The position numbers were made by a program, and so were the translations under genes. A stretch of 49,086 nucleotides of DNA from Desulfovibrio sp. ZJ369 (lineage in GTDB: Bacteria; Desulfobacterota; Desulfovibrionia; Desulfovibrionales; Desulfovibrionaceae), in the NCBI RefSeq assembly GCF_011039085.1, contig NZ_JAAKEI010000018.1, forward strand, positions 1-49,086. The letters are read 5' to 3'. This document shows, in pieces, positions 17,099 through 25,891 of this stretch; position 1 is the first letter of the stretch, and every line of letters starts with the position of its first letter. The notes beneath the pieces are model-generated. The model was given only the letters and a program-made list of their open reading frames with translations, ran no database searches and had not been told where the DNA came from.

Positions 17099-17192
17099 AT
17101 TCAAGGCGGTGGGCGCTGGCGCGCCTGCCGTCGCATCCTGATGCGGGACGCATGTTCACAACGGGGTGGCCTGAATAGGCCCCCTTTTTTTT
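17099..17192 (+). ncRNA. Putative small RNA or attenuator leader, about 94 nt, three hairpins
   Basis: Between a good promoter and a strong terminator lies a short sequence that folds into three hairpins: CGGTGGGCGC/GCGCCTGCCG (17107-17116, 17121-17130, ten pairs with two G-U), CGCAT/ATGCG (17132-17136, 17141-17145) and the terminator stem. There is no credible protein frame or ribosome-binding site. It is not tRNA, SRP RNA or 6S RNA by eye. It may be an independent small RNA, or a leader controlling read-through into rimP-nusA-infB. Confidence 0.45.
17163..17192 (+). terminator. Strong rho-independent terminator upstream of rimP
   Basis: Stem GGCCT (17168-17172), loop GAAT, AGGCC (17177-17181), extended by G-C pairs around a bulge, followed by eight T (17185-17192). 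It lies 72 bases before the rimP start with no recognised gene between it and leuB, which is the reason to suspect a small RNA or attenuation. Confidence 0.8.
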
Positions 17193-17264
17193 GTTCTCGC
17201 GGCCGGCCCGGCTGTTCCGGCAAGGTGTCCGCAGCCAGCCGCCAGAGCTGCCGCCAAGGAAGAT

Positions 17265-18032
17265 ATGACCGAAAACGACCTCAAAGAAAATGTTATCCGC
17301 CTGGCCGATCCCGTGGCCCGCTCTCTGGGGCTGATCATCTGGGGCGTGGAAATCAGCCGGGCCGGCCGCATGATCCTGCGGCTCTTTGTGGATGTGCCCC
17401 GGCTGGAACAGGAGACTGCGGCCCTCCAGGCCCGGCCCGACCGCGATCAGGCGCCCATTGAGGCAGTTTTTTCGGCCCCGGCGCCCTCTGCCGCAACTTC
17501 TCCGGCCCCGGCTTCCCCCGGTTCGGCTTCCCCCAGCTCAGCTTCCATTGACCAGTGCGAGGAAATTTCGCGCCATCTGGCGCTTGCCCTGGAGGTGGAA
17601 GACATCATCCCCGATCCCTATGTGCTGGAAGTTTCCACGCCCGGTCTCACGCGCACCTTTTTCAGCCTTGCGCAGATGCGCCCGTATCTGGGCGACATGG
17701 TGGAGGCCCGGCTGCATGCGCCTCTGGCTCCCCAGGGCAGGCATCCTGCCGCTGCGGGCGATGCGGGGCGCAGGATCTGGCGCGGCAGGCTGGCGGCAGT
17801 GGAGGAGGACGGCTTCGTGCTTGAGCCGGCCCTGGTTTCGCCCGATGGCGAGGTGCAGCCTGAAGATCTGCCGCCTGTGCTCCTGCCCTGGCAGGCCGTG
17901 CGCAAGGCCAGCCGTATGCATATTTTCTGCCGGCCCGGCAAACCCGGAAAACAACCGGGCAAAAAGACCGGAAAAGCCGCTGGGAAAAAAACGGGCAAGA
18001 CTATTGCCGCAATGGGAAACACGGCCGACTGA
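17265..18032 (+). CDS. rimP: Ribosome maturation factor RimP, enlarged
   Basis: At 255 residues it is about 100 longer than usual RimP. The N-terminal domain (LADPVARSLGLIIWGVEI...ILRLFVD) is interrupted at about residues 46-90 by an Ala/Pro/Ser-rich segment before DQCEEISRHL, the conserved helix; VLEVSTPGLTR then matches the family. The C-terminal SH3-like domain is followed by a Lys/Gly-rich tail (PGKKTGKAAGKKTGK). The family helps 30S assembly. AAGGAAG precedes ATG 17265. First gene of the rimP-nusA-infB cluster. Confidence 0.88.
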   Translation: MTENDLKENVIRLADPVARSLGLIIWGVEISRAGRMILRLFVDVPRLEQETAALQARPDRDQAPIEAVFSAPAPSAATSPAPASPGSASPSSASIDQCEEISRHLALALEVEDIIPDPYVLEVSTPGLTRTFFSLAQMRPYLGDMVEARLHAPLAPQGRHPAAAGDAGRRIWRGRLAAVEEDGFVLEPALVSPDGEVQPEDLPPVLLPWQAVRKASRMHIFCRPGKPGKQPGKKTGKAAGKKTGKTIAAMGNTAD

Positions 18033-18083
18033 TGTCGGCAGCAGCGATTTTGACGCCGCAACGCGCGGCGGACGGAGGCGACC

Positions 18084-19424
18084 ATGAATCTTGAGCTCAA
18101 AAAGGCCATTGATCAGATCAGCAAGGACAAAGGCCTGGATCGCGACATGCTCATCGACACCCTGGAAGATGCCGTGCGCACTTCCGTGCTGCGCCGCTTC
18201 AGCGAGGATATGGACGTGGAAGTAACCTACAATGACGAGACAGGCGACATTGAGGTCTACCAGTTCAAAATCGTGGTGGAGGACGACGACGTGGCCAACG
18301 AGGATACCCAGATCGCCCTGGCTGACGCCCGCGAGCATGATCCTTCCGTGCAGCTCGACGACGAAATGGGCTTCAGGGTCAAAATCGAGGATCTGGGCCG
18401 CATTGCCGCGCAATCCGCCAAGCAGGTGATCATCCAGCGCATGCGCGACGCCGAGCAGGAAATCATCTATGAGGAATACAAGGATCGCGTGGGCGAAATC
18501 GTCTCCGGCATCGTGCAGCGCCGCGACAAGGGCGGCTGGGTGATCAATCTGGGCCGCACCGAAGCCGTTCTGCCCCGCGAGGAGCAGATCCCGCGCGAGC
18601 ATTACAAACGCAATGACCGCGTTCAGGCCCTGATTACCGAAGTGCGCAAGGAAGGCCGCGGCCCGCAGATCGTCATTTCCCGCGCGCACCGCGACTACAT
18701 GGCCGCGCTCTTCCGCCGCGAGGTGCCTGAGGTGGACGACGGCGTGGTCCAGCTCATGGGCGTGGCCCGCGATCCCGGCTCCCGCGCCAAAGTGGCCGTG
18801 CTCTCGCGTGAGCGGGACGTGGACCCGGTGGGCGCCTGCGTGGGCGTGCGCGGCTCGCGCATCCAGAATATTGTGCAGGAGCTGCGCGGCGAGCGCATTG
18901 ACATCGTGGTCTGGAGCCCGGACATTGCCACCTATGCCCGCAACGCCCTGGCTCCGGCCCTGGTTTCGCGCATCGTGGTGGATGAAGAAGAAAATCTTCT
19001 GGAAGTGATCGTGCCGGATGATCAGCTGACCAACGCCATCGGCCGCAAGGGCCAGAACGTCAAGCTGGCCGCGCGCCTTCTGGGCTGGAAAGTCGATATT
19101 TTCACCGAGACCCGCTACAACGAGGCCAATGCCATTGGCCACGGCCTTGAGCAGGTGGCCAGCGTGGCCGAAGTTTCCATAGAGGCCCTTCTGGAAGCGG
19201 GCTATTCCTCGCTGGACGCCCTGCGCTCGGCCAGCGACGAAGAACTGGCGGAAAAGCTGACCATCAGCGCCTCGCGGATCGCGGATCTGCGCTCGGCCAT
19301 CAACTTCCTGGCGCCGGTGGTGGAAAGCACGCCGGAATCCTCGGCTGTGGAGCTCGGCAAGATCGAGCAGGAGACGGAAGAAAGCGCGCCGCAGGCCGCA
19401 GAAGCTGAGGATTCCGGAAAATAA
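18084..19424 (+). CDS. nusA: Transcription termination/antitermination factor NusA
   Basis: 446 residues with the N-terminal RNA-polymerase-binding domain (MNLELKKAIDQISKDKGLD), an S1 domain around 135-200 (GEIVSGIVQRRDKGGWVINL), two KH domains around 205-345 (DPVGACVGVRGSRIQNI and LTNAIGRKGQNVKLAARL), and a short helix-hairpin C-terminus ending in an acidic tail. It modulates pausing and termination. It lies 51 bases after rimP with GGAGGCG before the start. Confidence 0.96.
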   Translation: MNLELKKAIDQISKDKGLDRDMLIDTLEDAVRTSVLRRFSEDMDVEVTYNDETGDIEVYQFKIVVEDDDVANEDTQIALADAREHDPSVQLDDEMGFRVKIEDLGRIAAQSAKQVIIQRMRDAEQEIIYEEYKDRVGEIVSGIVQRRDKGGWVINLGRTEAVLPREEQIPREHYKRNDRVQALITEVRKEGRGPQIVISRAHRDYMAALFRREVPEVDDGVVQLMGVARDPGSRAKVAVLSRERDVDPVGACVGVRGSRIQNIVQELRGERIDIVVWSPDIATYARNALAPALVSRIVVDEEENLLEVIVPDDQLTNAIGRKGQNVKLAARLLGWKVDIFTETRYNEANAIGHGLEQVASVAEVSIEALLEAGYSSLDALRSASDEELAEKLTISASRIADLRSAINFLAPVVESTPESSAVELGKIEQETEESAPQAAEAEDSGK

Positions 19425-19434
19425 GGCTGTCGCA

Positions 19435-19767
19435 GTGAAGCACGATTTTGTCGCGGACGGACCGGTGCGCATGTGCGTGATCTGCCGTCGGCGTTTTCCC
19501 AAAGCCGCGCTGACGCGCCATGTGCTGACGCCGCAGGGGAATTTGAGTATTGACCCGGAAAAAGTCAGACCTGGCAGGGGCTGGTATCTGTGTTCCGATC
19601 CTGTTTGCGCGTTGAAATTCGCAAAATACAGGCCCGGCGCACGGCGCGCGGCAGCCGTTATGCGGAAAACGCGCATTGCCCTGGCTGTTGCGGCGCAGCC
19701 GCTTGCAGAGAAGGACAGCAGAGACACGGATGGCGACAGCCTTGACAAGGGGGGTAAACATGCCTGA
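19435..19767 (+). CDS. ylxR: YlxR family RNA-binding protein (DUF448)
   Basis: 110 residues, with [14 protein letters not shown] and [13 protein letters not shown], the conserved Cys and Arg pattern of DUF448/YlxR, always found between nusA and infB. It is predicted to bind RNA, in some species acting as a nucleoid-associated regulator. The start is GTG 19435, 10 bases after nusA. The C-terminal 25 residues beyond the domain are Asp/Lys-rich, and the gene overlaps infB by 8 bases. Confidence 0.85.
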   Translation: MKHDFVADGPVRMCVICRRRFPKAALTRHVLTPQGNLSIDPEKVRPGRGWYLCSDPVCALKFAKYRPGARRAAAVMRKTRIALAVAAQPLAEKDSRDTDGDSLDKGGKHA

Positions 19768-22696
19768 AGAAAAAGTCAAAATAAAGGATCTCCTCGGCGA
19801 GCTTGAAGTGCCGGCCAAGGATATGCTGCGCGCGCTGCGCGAGCTGGGCCTGCCCGCCAAAAGCACGGCTGGTTCCGTGTCCGTGGAGGATGCCGCGCGC
19901 CTGCGCGGACATTTCGCGGGCCAGAAACAGGGTGGCGTGGAGCGCACGGAAGTGCACCCCAACGTCATTGTGCGCCGTCGCCGCAGGGACGCCGCCCCGG
20001 CTGCCCAGGGCGAAGCCAATGCCGTTGCCGCGCGCCATGCCGCGGAAACGCCTCCGGCAACAGCCCCCACGCAGGAAGCTGCCCCGCCGGCCTCCCAGGA
20101 CAGGCCCCAGACAGCCGGCGTTGAGGCCGACGCCCCCGCAGTTCAGGCCGCGGCCGCCCAATCCCCGGATGTTCCACCGGCTGCCGGGGCAAAAGGCGAG
20201 CCCCGGACCACAGAGGCCGCGCCGCGGCCGCCCAGGCCCGCCCGTATCGTTACGGCCGCCCGGGTCATCAGCCGCCCCAACGAGGCGGCCCCGCAGCCGG
20301 AACCGGCCCCGGCCCCGCAGGCTGTTGCCGCGCCCGAGGCAAAGGCCGACGAGCCCCCGGCCGAAGCCCCGGAAAAAAGCGCCAAAACGACTTCCCGTCT
20401 GGCCCGGCCTGACGCTTCAGCCGTGCCCGAAGGCTCTTCCGCGCCCACCCTGCCCCCGCGCGCGGCCGAGCCCAAACACGAAGAAAAACCCGCACAGAGC
20501 GCCAATGAAACGGCCGATGCAGCCCCCCGCCGCTCCCCCCGGGCGGAAGCCGCGCCCGCGCCCCAGGTCCGGGTTATTTCCCGGCCCGCTCCGGGCGCGC
20601 CTTCGCCGCGGGATGCCCGCCCGGCAGGCGCGCGGCCCGGCCCCGGCGGCCAACGCCCGGGCCGTCCCGGCGACAGCTCGCGGCCAGCTCGCCCCGGGGG
20701 ACCCGGCGGCGCGCGGCCCCGCGGTTTCGGCCAGCCCGCGCCTGCGGCGCCCGCTGACGCCCGCGACGGCCAGAGCAAGAAAAAACGGCTCAAGGGACGT
20801 CGCACCGTTGACTTTCACCAGGGCGACTTTGGCCGCCGCCAGGATGACGACGACGCCCCGCGCCTGAACCGCGGCAAAGGCCGCCGCAAGAGCGGCAAAG
20901 CCGCGCCCGCGCCCCAGGCCACGCAGCCGTTGAAGGCCGCCAAACGCAAAATCCGCATCACCGAGGCCATCCGCGTGGCGGACATGGCCCATCAGATGGG
21001 GCTGAAGGCCAACGAAATCATCAAGGTGCTCTTCGGCCTGGGCGTAATGGCCACCATCAATCAGTCCCTGGACATCGACACCGCTGCCCTGGTCGCTGCG
21101 GAGTTCGGCTACGAGGTGGAAAAAATCGGCTTCTCCGAGGACGATTACCTGCTTCCCAAGGACGCGGACGCGCCCGAAAGCCTCAAGCCGCGTCCGCCTG
21201 TGGTCACGATCATGGGCCATGTGGACCACGGCAAGACCTCGCTGCTGGACGCCATCCGCAAATCCAACGTGACCAGCGGCGAGGCGGGCGGCATTACCCA
21301 GCATATCGGCGCCTACCATGTGAAGACCAAGCGCGGCGAAATCGTCTTTCTGGACACGCCCGGCCACGAAGCCTTTACGGCCATGCGGGCGCGCGGCGCG
21401 CAGATCACGGACCTGGTCATCCTTGTGGTGGCTGCGGACGACGGCGTCATGGAGCAGACCCGCGAGGCCATCAACCACTCGCGCGCGGCCAACGTGCCGA
21501 TCATGGTGGCCGTGAACAAGATGGACAAACCCGGCGCGGACCCGGATCGCGTGCTGCGCGAGCTGGCCGAGCTGGGTCTGCAGCCCGAAGCCTGGGGCGG
21601 CGATACCATTGTGGCCAAAGTTTCGGCCAAGACCCGCGAGGGCCTGGACGAGCTTCTGGAAATGGTGGCCCTGCAGTCGGAAATCATGGAGCTTACGGCC
21701 AACCCGGACAAAGCCGCGCGCGGCCACATTGTGGAAGCCAAGCTGGATAAGGGCCGCGGCCCCATAGCCACGGTGCTGATCCAGGAGGGCACGCTCAAAC
21801 AGGGCGACAACTTTGTCTGCGGGCCTTTTTCCGGCCGCGTGCGCGCCCTGACCAACGATCAGGGCAAAAAGGTCAAGGAGGCCGGTCCTTCCCTGCCCGT
21901 GGAAGTGCAGGGTTTTGAAGGCGTGCCCGAGGCGGGCGAGGAATTCTTTGTGGTGGCCGACGAAAAGCTGGCCCGCCGCATTGCCGATTCCCGCGCGGCC
22001 AAACAGCGCGAGCGGGATCTGGCTTCCGAGTCCAGGGTCACGTTAGAGACCTTCCTTTCCCAGCGCGCCTCGGATCAGGAAACCCTGACCCTCAACCTGG
22101 TTGTCAAGGCCGATGTGCAGGGCAGCCTGGAAGCCATTACCGAAGCCCTGAACAAACAGAGCACGGATAAAGTGCGGCTGAGTGTGGTGCATGGCGGCGC
22201 AGGCGCGATCACGGAATCCGACATCCTGCTGGCCTCGGCCTCCCAGGCGATCATTATCGGCTTCAACGTGCGGCCCACAGCCAAAATCAAGGACGTGGCG
22301 GAACACGAAAACGTGGATATCCGCTTCTATGACATTATTTACAAACTGGTGGACGACATCAAGAGCGCCATGACCGGCATGCTTGCCCCGGTGCAGCGCG
22401 AGGTCTATCTGGGCCAGGCCGAAGTGCGCGAAACCTTCAGCGTGCCCAAAGTCGGCATCATTGCCGGTTCGTATGTGGCGGACGGCAAAATCGCCCGCAA
22501 CGCGGGCGTGCGGCTTTTGCGCGACGGCGTGGTGGTGTACACCGGCAAGATCTCGTCCCTCAAGCGTTTCAAGGACGATGCCAGGGAAGTGGTCAAGGGC
22601 AATGAATGCGGCGTGGGCCTTGAGAACTTCAACGACGTGAAGGTGGGCGACATCATCGAGGCTTTTGAGACTGTGGAGGAGGCTGCCACACTGTAG
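19760..22696 (+). CDS. infB: Translation initiation factor IF-2
   Basis: 978 residues. IF2_N domains lie at about 1-55 and 400-450 ([19 protein letters not shown]); between them is a long Ala/Pro/Arg-rich region (about 80-380) of low complexity. The G domain has GHVDHGKTS at 486-494, DTPGHEAF and [10 protein letters not shown], followed by domains II-IV. It brings fMet-tRNA to the 30S subunit. The start ATG 19760 (AAGGGGGGT before it) lies inside the ylxR end. The low-complexity stretch explains long antisense frames here. Confidence 0.96.
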   Translation: MPEEKVKIKDLLGELEVPAKDMLRALRELGLPAKSTAGSVSVEDAARLRGHFAGQKQGGVERTEVHPNVIVRRRRRDAAPAAQGEANAVAARHAAETPPATAPTQEAAPPASQDRPQTAGVEADAPAVQAAAAQSPDVPPAAGAKGEPRTTEAAPRPPRPARIVTAARVISRPNEAAPQPEPAPAPQAVAAPEAKADEPPAEAPEKSAKTTSRLARPDASAVPEGSSAPTLPPRAAEPKHEEKPAQSANETADAAPRRSPRAEAAPAPQVRVISRPAPGAPSPRDARPAGARPGPGGQRPGRPGDSSRPARPGGPGGARPRGFGQPAPAAPADARDGQSKKKRLKGRRTVDFHQGDFGRRQDDDDAPRLNRGKGRRKSGKAAPAPQATQPLKAAKRKIRITEAIRVADMAHQMGLKANEIIKVLFGLGVMATINQSLDIDTAALVAAEFGYEVEKIGFSEDDYLLPKDADAPESLKPRPPVVTIMGHVDHGKTSLLDAIRKSNVTSGEAGGITQHIGAYHVKTKRGEIVFLDTPGHEAFTAMRARGAQITDLVILVVAADDGVMEQTREAINHSRAANVPIMVAVNKMDKPGADPDRVLRELAELGLQPEAWGGDTIVAKVSAKTREGLDELLEMVALQSEIMELTANPDKAARGHIVEAKLDKGRGPIATVLIQEGTLKQGDNFVCGPFSGRVRALTNDQGKKVKEAGPSLPVEVQGFEGVPEAGEEFFVVADEKLARRIADSRAAKQRERDLASESRVTLETFLSQRASDQETLTLNLVVKADVQGSLEAITEALNKQSTDKVRLSVVHGGAGAITESDILLASASQAIIIGFNVRPTAKIKDVAEHENVDIRFYDIIYKLVDDIKSAMTGMLAPVQREVYLGQAEVRETFSVPKVGIIAGSYVADGKIARNAGVRLLRDGVVVYTGKISSLKRFKDDAREVVKGNECGVGLENFNDVKVGDIIEAFETVEEAATL

Positions 22697-22783
22697 CGGC
22701 AGAGGACAAAGCCGGGTTTTGGCCTGGCTTTGAGCCGCCGGAGTATACGACGAAAAACAGCCTTTTTTACGCCGGCTGCGTCA

Positions 22784-22840
22784 GCAAAGCATTTTTGCCG
22801 CTCAGGTAACGTGAGTACGCTGCGCGCAAAAATGCTTTGC
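22784..22840. repeat. Inverted repeat between infB and ylxP
   Basis: GCAAAGCATTTTTG (22784-22797) and CAAAAATGCTTTGC (22827-22840) are perfect 14-bp inverted arms around a 29-base GC-rich centre. The arm sequence resembles but differs from the AGAGCATTTT family. It interrupts an otherwise tight operon; a second weak stem AAAGCC/GGCTTT lies at about 22709-22732. Confidence 0.65.
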
Positions 22841-22934
22841 TTCCTTGCCGACGCGAAGCAAAGGCGGATAGCTTGTGCCGGAGAATACGGCAAAGAAAAC
22901 AAAGCCCCCAAGCCGGGGCCAAGGCACAGTTTTT

Positions 22935-23231
22935 ATGCCCCTGTTCATGGCGGTACTGACCGTTGAATTCAGTCTGGACGGCAACGACAATCTCAAGGCC
23001 AAACGCCGGGTCGCCAACAGCCTGAAACAAAAAACCCGTAACAAGTTCAACGTGGCCATTGCCGAGGCAGGCACCGAGGATAGTCTCACCCGCCTGCGTC
23101 TGGCCGTGGCCTCCATTTCCAACAGCGAGACGCATCTGCGCAGCCGCATGGACAAATGCGCCCTGATGATGGAAGCGATCTGCCCCGAAGAAATGGTGGA
23201 CAGCCAGGTGGAAATCTATGCCGCAGACTGA
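22935..23231 (+). CDS. ylxP: DUF503 (YlxP-like) protein
   Basis: The 98-residue protein fits DUF503: MAVLTVEFSL, SLKQKTRNKFNVAIAE, LAVASISNSETHL and a closing VEIYAAD. The family is a ferredoxin-like fold of uncertain role, generally encoded with infB and rbfA. Start ATG 22935 or 22947; the ribosome-binding site is weak (AAGG). It overlaps nrnA by 14 bases. In most relatives rbfA follows; here no rbfA is present between this gene and truB. Confidence 0.8.
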   Translation: MPLFMAVLTVEFSLDGNDNLKAKRRVANSLKQKTRNKFNVAIAEAGTEDSLTRLRLAVASISNSETHLRSRMDKCALMMEAICPEEMVDSQVEIYAAD

Positions 23232-24234
23232 TCTGATCCCCGCGAGCTTTATGGCGGGCGCGCAACGCATGGCCCTGGTTCTGAGCGGGCTTGATCGCGT
23301 GCTGATTTCCGGCCATGTCAATCCCGACGGCGACGCGGCGGGCTCGCTGGCCGCGGCCGGGCTGATTCTGCGCTCTCTCGGCAAGGAATTCGTGCTCTAC
23401 AGCAGCACAGGCCTGCCGCAGTATCTCAATTTTTTCCCCTTACCCGGCGCCATCCACACCAGTCTTGAACGCTTGCCCTTCCAGCCCCAAAGCGCCCTGC
23501 TTCTGGACTGCGGCGAGCCGCACCGCCTGGGCAGGGAGCTGGCCGGGCGTCTGCCCGCTCTGACAAGCGTGAACATCGATCACCATCTGGGCGGAAACGG
23601 CATGGGCAGCCTGGCCAACTGGGTGGAGCCCGCGGCGGCGGCCACCGCGCAACTCATGGCCTATGTGGCCCTGGCCGCGGGCCTGCCGCTCAAGGGCGAA
23701 CTGGCCGATGCCGTGGCTTTGGGCGTCATAACGGATACAGGCGGCTTCTGCCACGGCAGCACCAGTGCGGACGTGCTCTTTCTCTGCGCCGCTCTGGTGG
23801 CGGACGGCTGCGATCTCACCGGCCTGCGCCAACACCTGGAAAACAACTGGAGTCCGGGCAGGATGCGCCTGTGGGGACGGCTCATGGAGCGCGCGCGGCT
23901 GACGCGGGGCGGCAGCGTGGCTTTCTGCCGGGTGCTGCTGGAAGATCTGGCCCAGTGCCAGGCCTGTAAAGAGGACTTGGAAGGCTTTGTGGAGCAGTTG
24001 CGGCGTTTGCGCGGGGTCAGGGTGGCCGCGCTCTTGCGCGAGGAAGGCCCGCAGCTCTGCAAATTCAGCCTGCGTTCGTATGGAAGCACTGACGTGCGGA
24101 GCACGGCCGCGCTGCTGGGCGGCGGCGGCCACTTCAACGCCGCGGGCGGCACGTTGCGGCTGACGCCGGATCAGGCGGAAAAGGCGCTGCTGGACGCCGT
24201 GGATCGGCAACTCAATGATGAAAAAACTGCATGA
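23218..24234 (+). CDS. nrnA: DHH/DHHA1 phosphoesterase, NrnA-like oligoribonuclease/pAp phosphatase
   Basis: 338 residues. The DHH domain has NPDGDAAGS (35-43), DCGEPHR, DHHLGG (121-126) and VITDTGGF; the DHHA1 domain ends with GGGGHFNAAG (301-310). The family hydrolyses short RNA oligomers and, in many cases, 3'-phosphoadenosine 5'-phosphate. The last 30 codons (24121-24210) are an exact duplicate of 25599-25688, and the gene ends in a different tail (LNDEKTA) from the second copy (LNEAEAAAPPL), so its present 3' end comes from an insertion that rebuilt it. Confidence 0.9.
   Translation: MPQTDLIPASFMAGAQRMALVLSGLDRVLISGHVNPDGDAAGSLAAAGLILRSLGKEFVLYSSTGLPQYLNFFPLPGAIHTSLERLPFQPQSALLLDCGEPHRLGRELAGRLPALTSVNIDHHLGGNGMGSLANWVEPAAAATAQLMAYVALAAGLPLKGELADAVALGVITDTGGFCHGSTSADVLFLCAALVADGCDLTGLRQHLENNWSPGRMRLWGRLMERARLTRGGSVAFCRVLLEDLAQCQACKEDLEGFVEQLRRLRGVRVAALLREEGPQLCKFSLRSYGSTDVRSTAALLGGGGHFNAAGGTLRLTPDQAEKALLDAVDRQLNDEKTA
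24121..24210 (+). repeat. 90-bp direct repeat, copy 1 (inside nrnA)
   Basis: Identical over all 90 bases to 25599-25688; similarity fades immediately on both sides (C/T at the left junction, C/T at the right). It encodes the DHHA1 end of NrnA from GGGHFNAAG to DAVDRQ and marks the left border of the AT-rich insert. Confidence 0.95.
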
Positions 24235-25598
24235 CAGACATACGATAAAACCTGACATCTTTTCACAAGATCTAACAAGCAGGAATCATGCGATGCCAAA
24301 CAGAACTAAACCTCAGCGTATCTCTTTACGCGCTGTTATAATTTTTGCTTTTCTGTTTGCCTTCGGCTACTTACTGCGTTTCTATTTTTTCCCTGCGAAA
24401 TTCTTCGATTATACCATGTTCCTAAATAAATGGTATTTGTTACTGCAGAAAAACGGGTTCAGCGCTTTTAGCCAACCCTTTTCAGACTATACATATCTTT
24501 ATCTATATTATTTATACTTTTTAGCTAAATTTGATATAAATTCTTTGTATGGAATAAAATTTTTATCCATCATCTTTGATTCAGGATTAGCTATTCTTAC
24601 ATATAGAATTTTACGGATGAACAGTTCACAACTAAAGTCACTTGCTGGAAGTGTAACCGTATTTTTACTTCCTACATGCTTTACTAATGGAGCCATATGG
24701 GGCCAATGTGACTCAATATATACTTTTTTTCTTCTCCTTTCAGTTTATTTTTTGTTAAAAAGGCAGGGACTAAAAGCATGCCTCGCATTTTCATTAGCAT
24801 TTTCTCTAAAATTACAAAGCGTATTTATTTTACCTACTTATGCATTACTTTTTTTATTTCCCCAAAAAAGAGCTGAATACAATATCAAAAAATGGTATTT
24901 CTTATTACCTCCAGCAATATATATCATTATTGCCTTGCCCACCCTTTTTGCAGGAAATAGTCCAAGTTATGTTTTTTTATTTAAAACTTTTTACAATCAA
25001 ATTCACGGCTATACGGACTTAACACTCAATGCCCCTACTATCTGGGCTTTTTTCAGCAAAGAATACATGCATCCTATTGTTCCGTTCCTGAGCCTCCCTG
25101 GAATTGTAGCAATTTCCTTCCTATTTTATACACTTTTTCTTTCCAGCAAAAATAACCATGATGAAATATTGCCGCTTGTAATTTTAACATTAACGACACT
25201 CAGTATATTCCTTCTGCCACGCATGCATGAACGCTATTTTTATTTTTCTGATATTTTTTCTGTTGTTATAGCCTATTATTATTGGAAGCCAGCTCTTTTT
25301 TTGGCATCTGCATGCATCATTACCGCTTCGTTTACGACTTATTGCAATGTCCTCTTTGGCACATCTGCCACAAGTATCAAAACTCTTACTCTCTTAATGG
25401 CACTAGCCATTCTTATTCTGATTTCTACTATGCTGCAAATTAGGTGGAATAACCATCTAGCAAAAAAAGCACTATATAGAGAGAACAAGGGATCAACGCT
25501 CCAAAACTGAATCTGATCAGCGGGAAATCGCAAAGCCGTATAAATTTATTTTACCCTTCTTTGCATTCTACCGCTCTTCGGCTATGACAGATGACTAT
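24211..25598 (+). mobile_element. AT-rich inserted segment of 1,388 bp flanked by 90-bp direct repeats
   Basis: Base composition changes abruptly from GC-rich to AT-rich just after the first repeat and back at the second. The only gene inside is a GT-C-type membrane protein. No integrase, transposase or terminal inverted repeat is visible. The left repeat completes nrnA and the right repeat belongs to a leftover nrnA 3' fragment, the arrangement expected of DNA that inserted at the end of a gene while restoring it, or of a duplication accompanying transfer. Confidence 0.7.
24293..25510 (+). CDS. Gpi18-like GT-C integral membrane glycosyltransferase
   Basis: 405 residues with about ten to twelve hydrophobic helices. 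FDYTMFLNKW after the first helix, NGAIWGQCDSIY in the middle and LPRMHERYFYF near the end match the Gpi18/COG5542 mannosyltransferase-like group, in which the first acidic residue of the luminal loop is catalytic and the sugar donor is lipid-linked. AGGAA (24281-24285) supports ATG 24293; an in-frame ATG 24215 overlaps nrnA but lacks a site. Codon use (AT-rich, many ATA and TTA) differs sharply from every neighbour, indicating horizontal transfer. It probably modifies surface glycan or protein; the acceptor is unknown. Confidence 0.75.
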   Translation: MPNRTKPQRISLRAVIIFAFLFAFGYLLRFYFFPAKFFDYTMFLNKWYLLLQKNGFSAFSQPFSDYTYLYLYYLYFLAKFDINSLYGIKFLSIIFDSGLAILTYRILRMNSSQLKSLAGSVTVFLLPTCFTNGAIWGQCDSIYTFFLLLSVYFLLKRQGLKACLAFSLAFSLKLQSVFILPTYALLFLFPQKRAEYNIKKWYFLLPPAIYIIIALPTLFAGNSPSYVFLFKTFYNQIHGYTDLTLNAPTIWAFFSKEYMHPIVPFLSLPGIVAISFLFYTLFLSSKNNHDEILPLVILTLTTLSIFLLPRMHERYFYFSDIFSVVIAYYYWKPALFLASACIITASFTTYCNVLFGTSATSIKTLTLLMALAILILISTMLQIRWNNHLAKKALYRENKGSTLQN

Positions 25599-25688
25599 GG
25601 CGGCGGCCACTTCAACGCCGCGGGCGGCACGTTGCGGCTGACGCCGGATCAGGCGGAAAAGGCGCTGCTGGACGCCGTGGATCGGCAA
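25599..25688 (+). repeat. 90-bp direct repeat, copy 2
   Basis: Exact copy of 24121-24210, at the right border of the AT-rich insert. It remains in frame with the following nrnA-like tail. Confidence 0.95.
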
Positions 25689-25778
25689 TTGAACGAGGCG
25701 GAGGCGGCCGCGCCCCCGCTGCCTGGATGCGGGCAAGCTCCTGTCCCGTCAGGCGATCCTGGAGAATTTTTTGATTGA
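25599..25778 (+). pseudogene. 3' fragment of nrnA left beyond the insert
   Basis: The repeat continues in frame into RQLNEAEAAAPPLPGCGQA and stops at TGA 25776-25778, inside a dispersed palindrome. Without the first 300 residues of NrnA it cannot be functional. It is probably the original chromosomal end of nrnA, because it is the copy adjacent to truB. Confidence 0.75.
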
Positions 25779-25808
25779 ACATATTCATTTTCAAGCAAAA
25801 AATGCTCT
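25762..25808. repeat. Dispersed palindrome, degenerate left arm
   Basis: Shares TTTTTTGATTGAACATATTC with the copy at 16897 and ends GCAAAAAATGCTCT. The left terminus reads GAGAATT instead of GAGCATT. It supplies the stop of the nrnA fragment and lies between it and truB. Confidence 0.75.
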
Positions 25809-25850
25809 GCTATTCAGATACGTCTGCCCTGCATGGCGCTCTGATACTTT

Positions 25851-25879
25851 TTGACTTCCCCCCCCAGTACGGCTATGGT
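25851..25879 (+). promoter_or_regulatory. Candidate promoter for truB-rpsO-pnp
   Basis: TTGACT (25851-25856), 17-base spacer, TATGGT (25874-25879). It would give a start near 25886, only a few bases before ATG 25892 of truB, so truB would be leaderless or start later. A local promoter makes sense if the insert separated truB from the upstream operon. Confidence 0.4.
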
Positions 25880-25891
25880 TGCAACTTGCGT

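Noticed and set aside
16945..17178. A 77-codon plus-strand frame upstream of rimP
   Set aside because: No ribosome-binding site, it spans a repeat arm, a promoter and the stem of a strong terminator.
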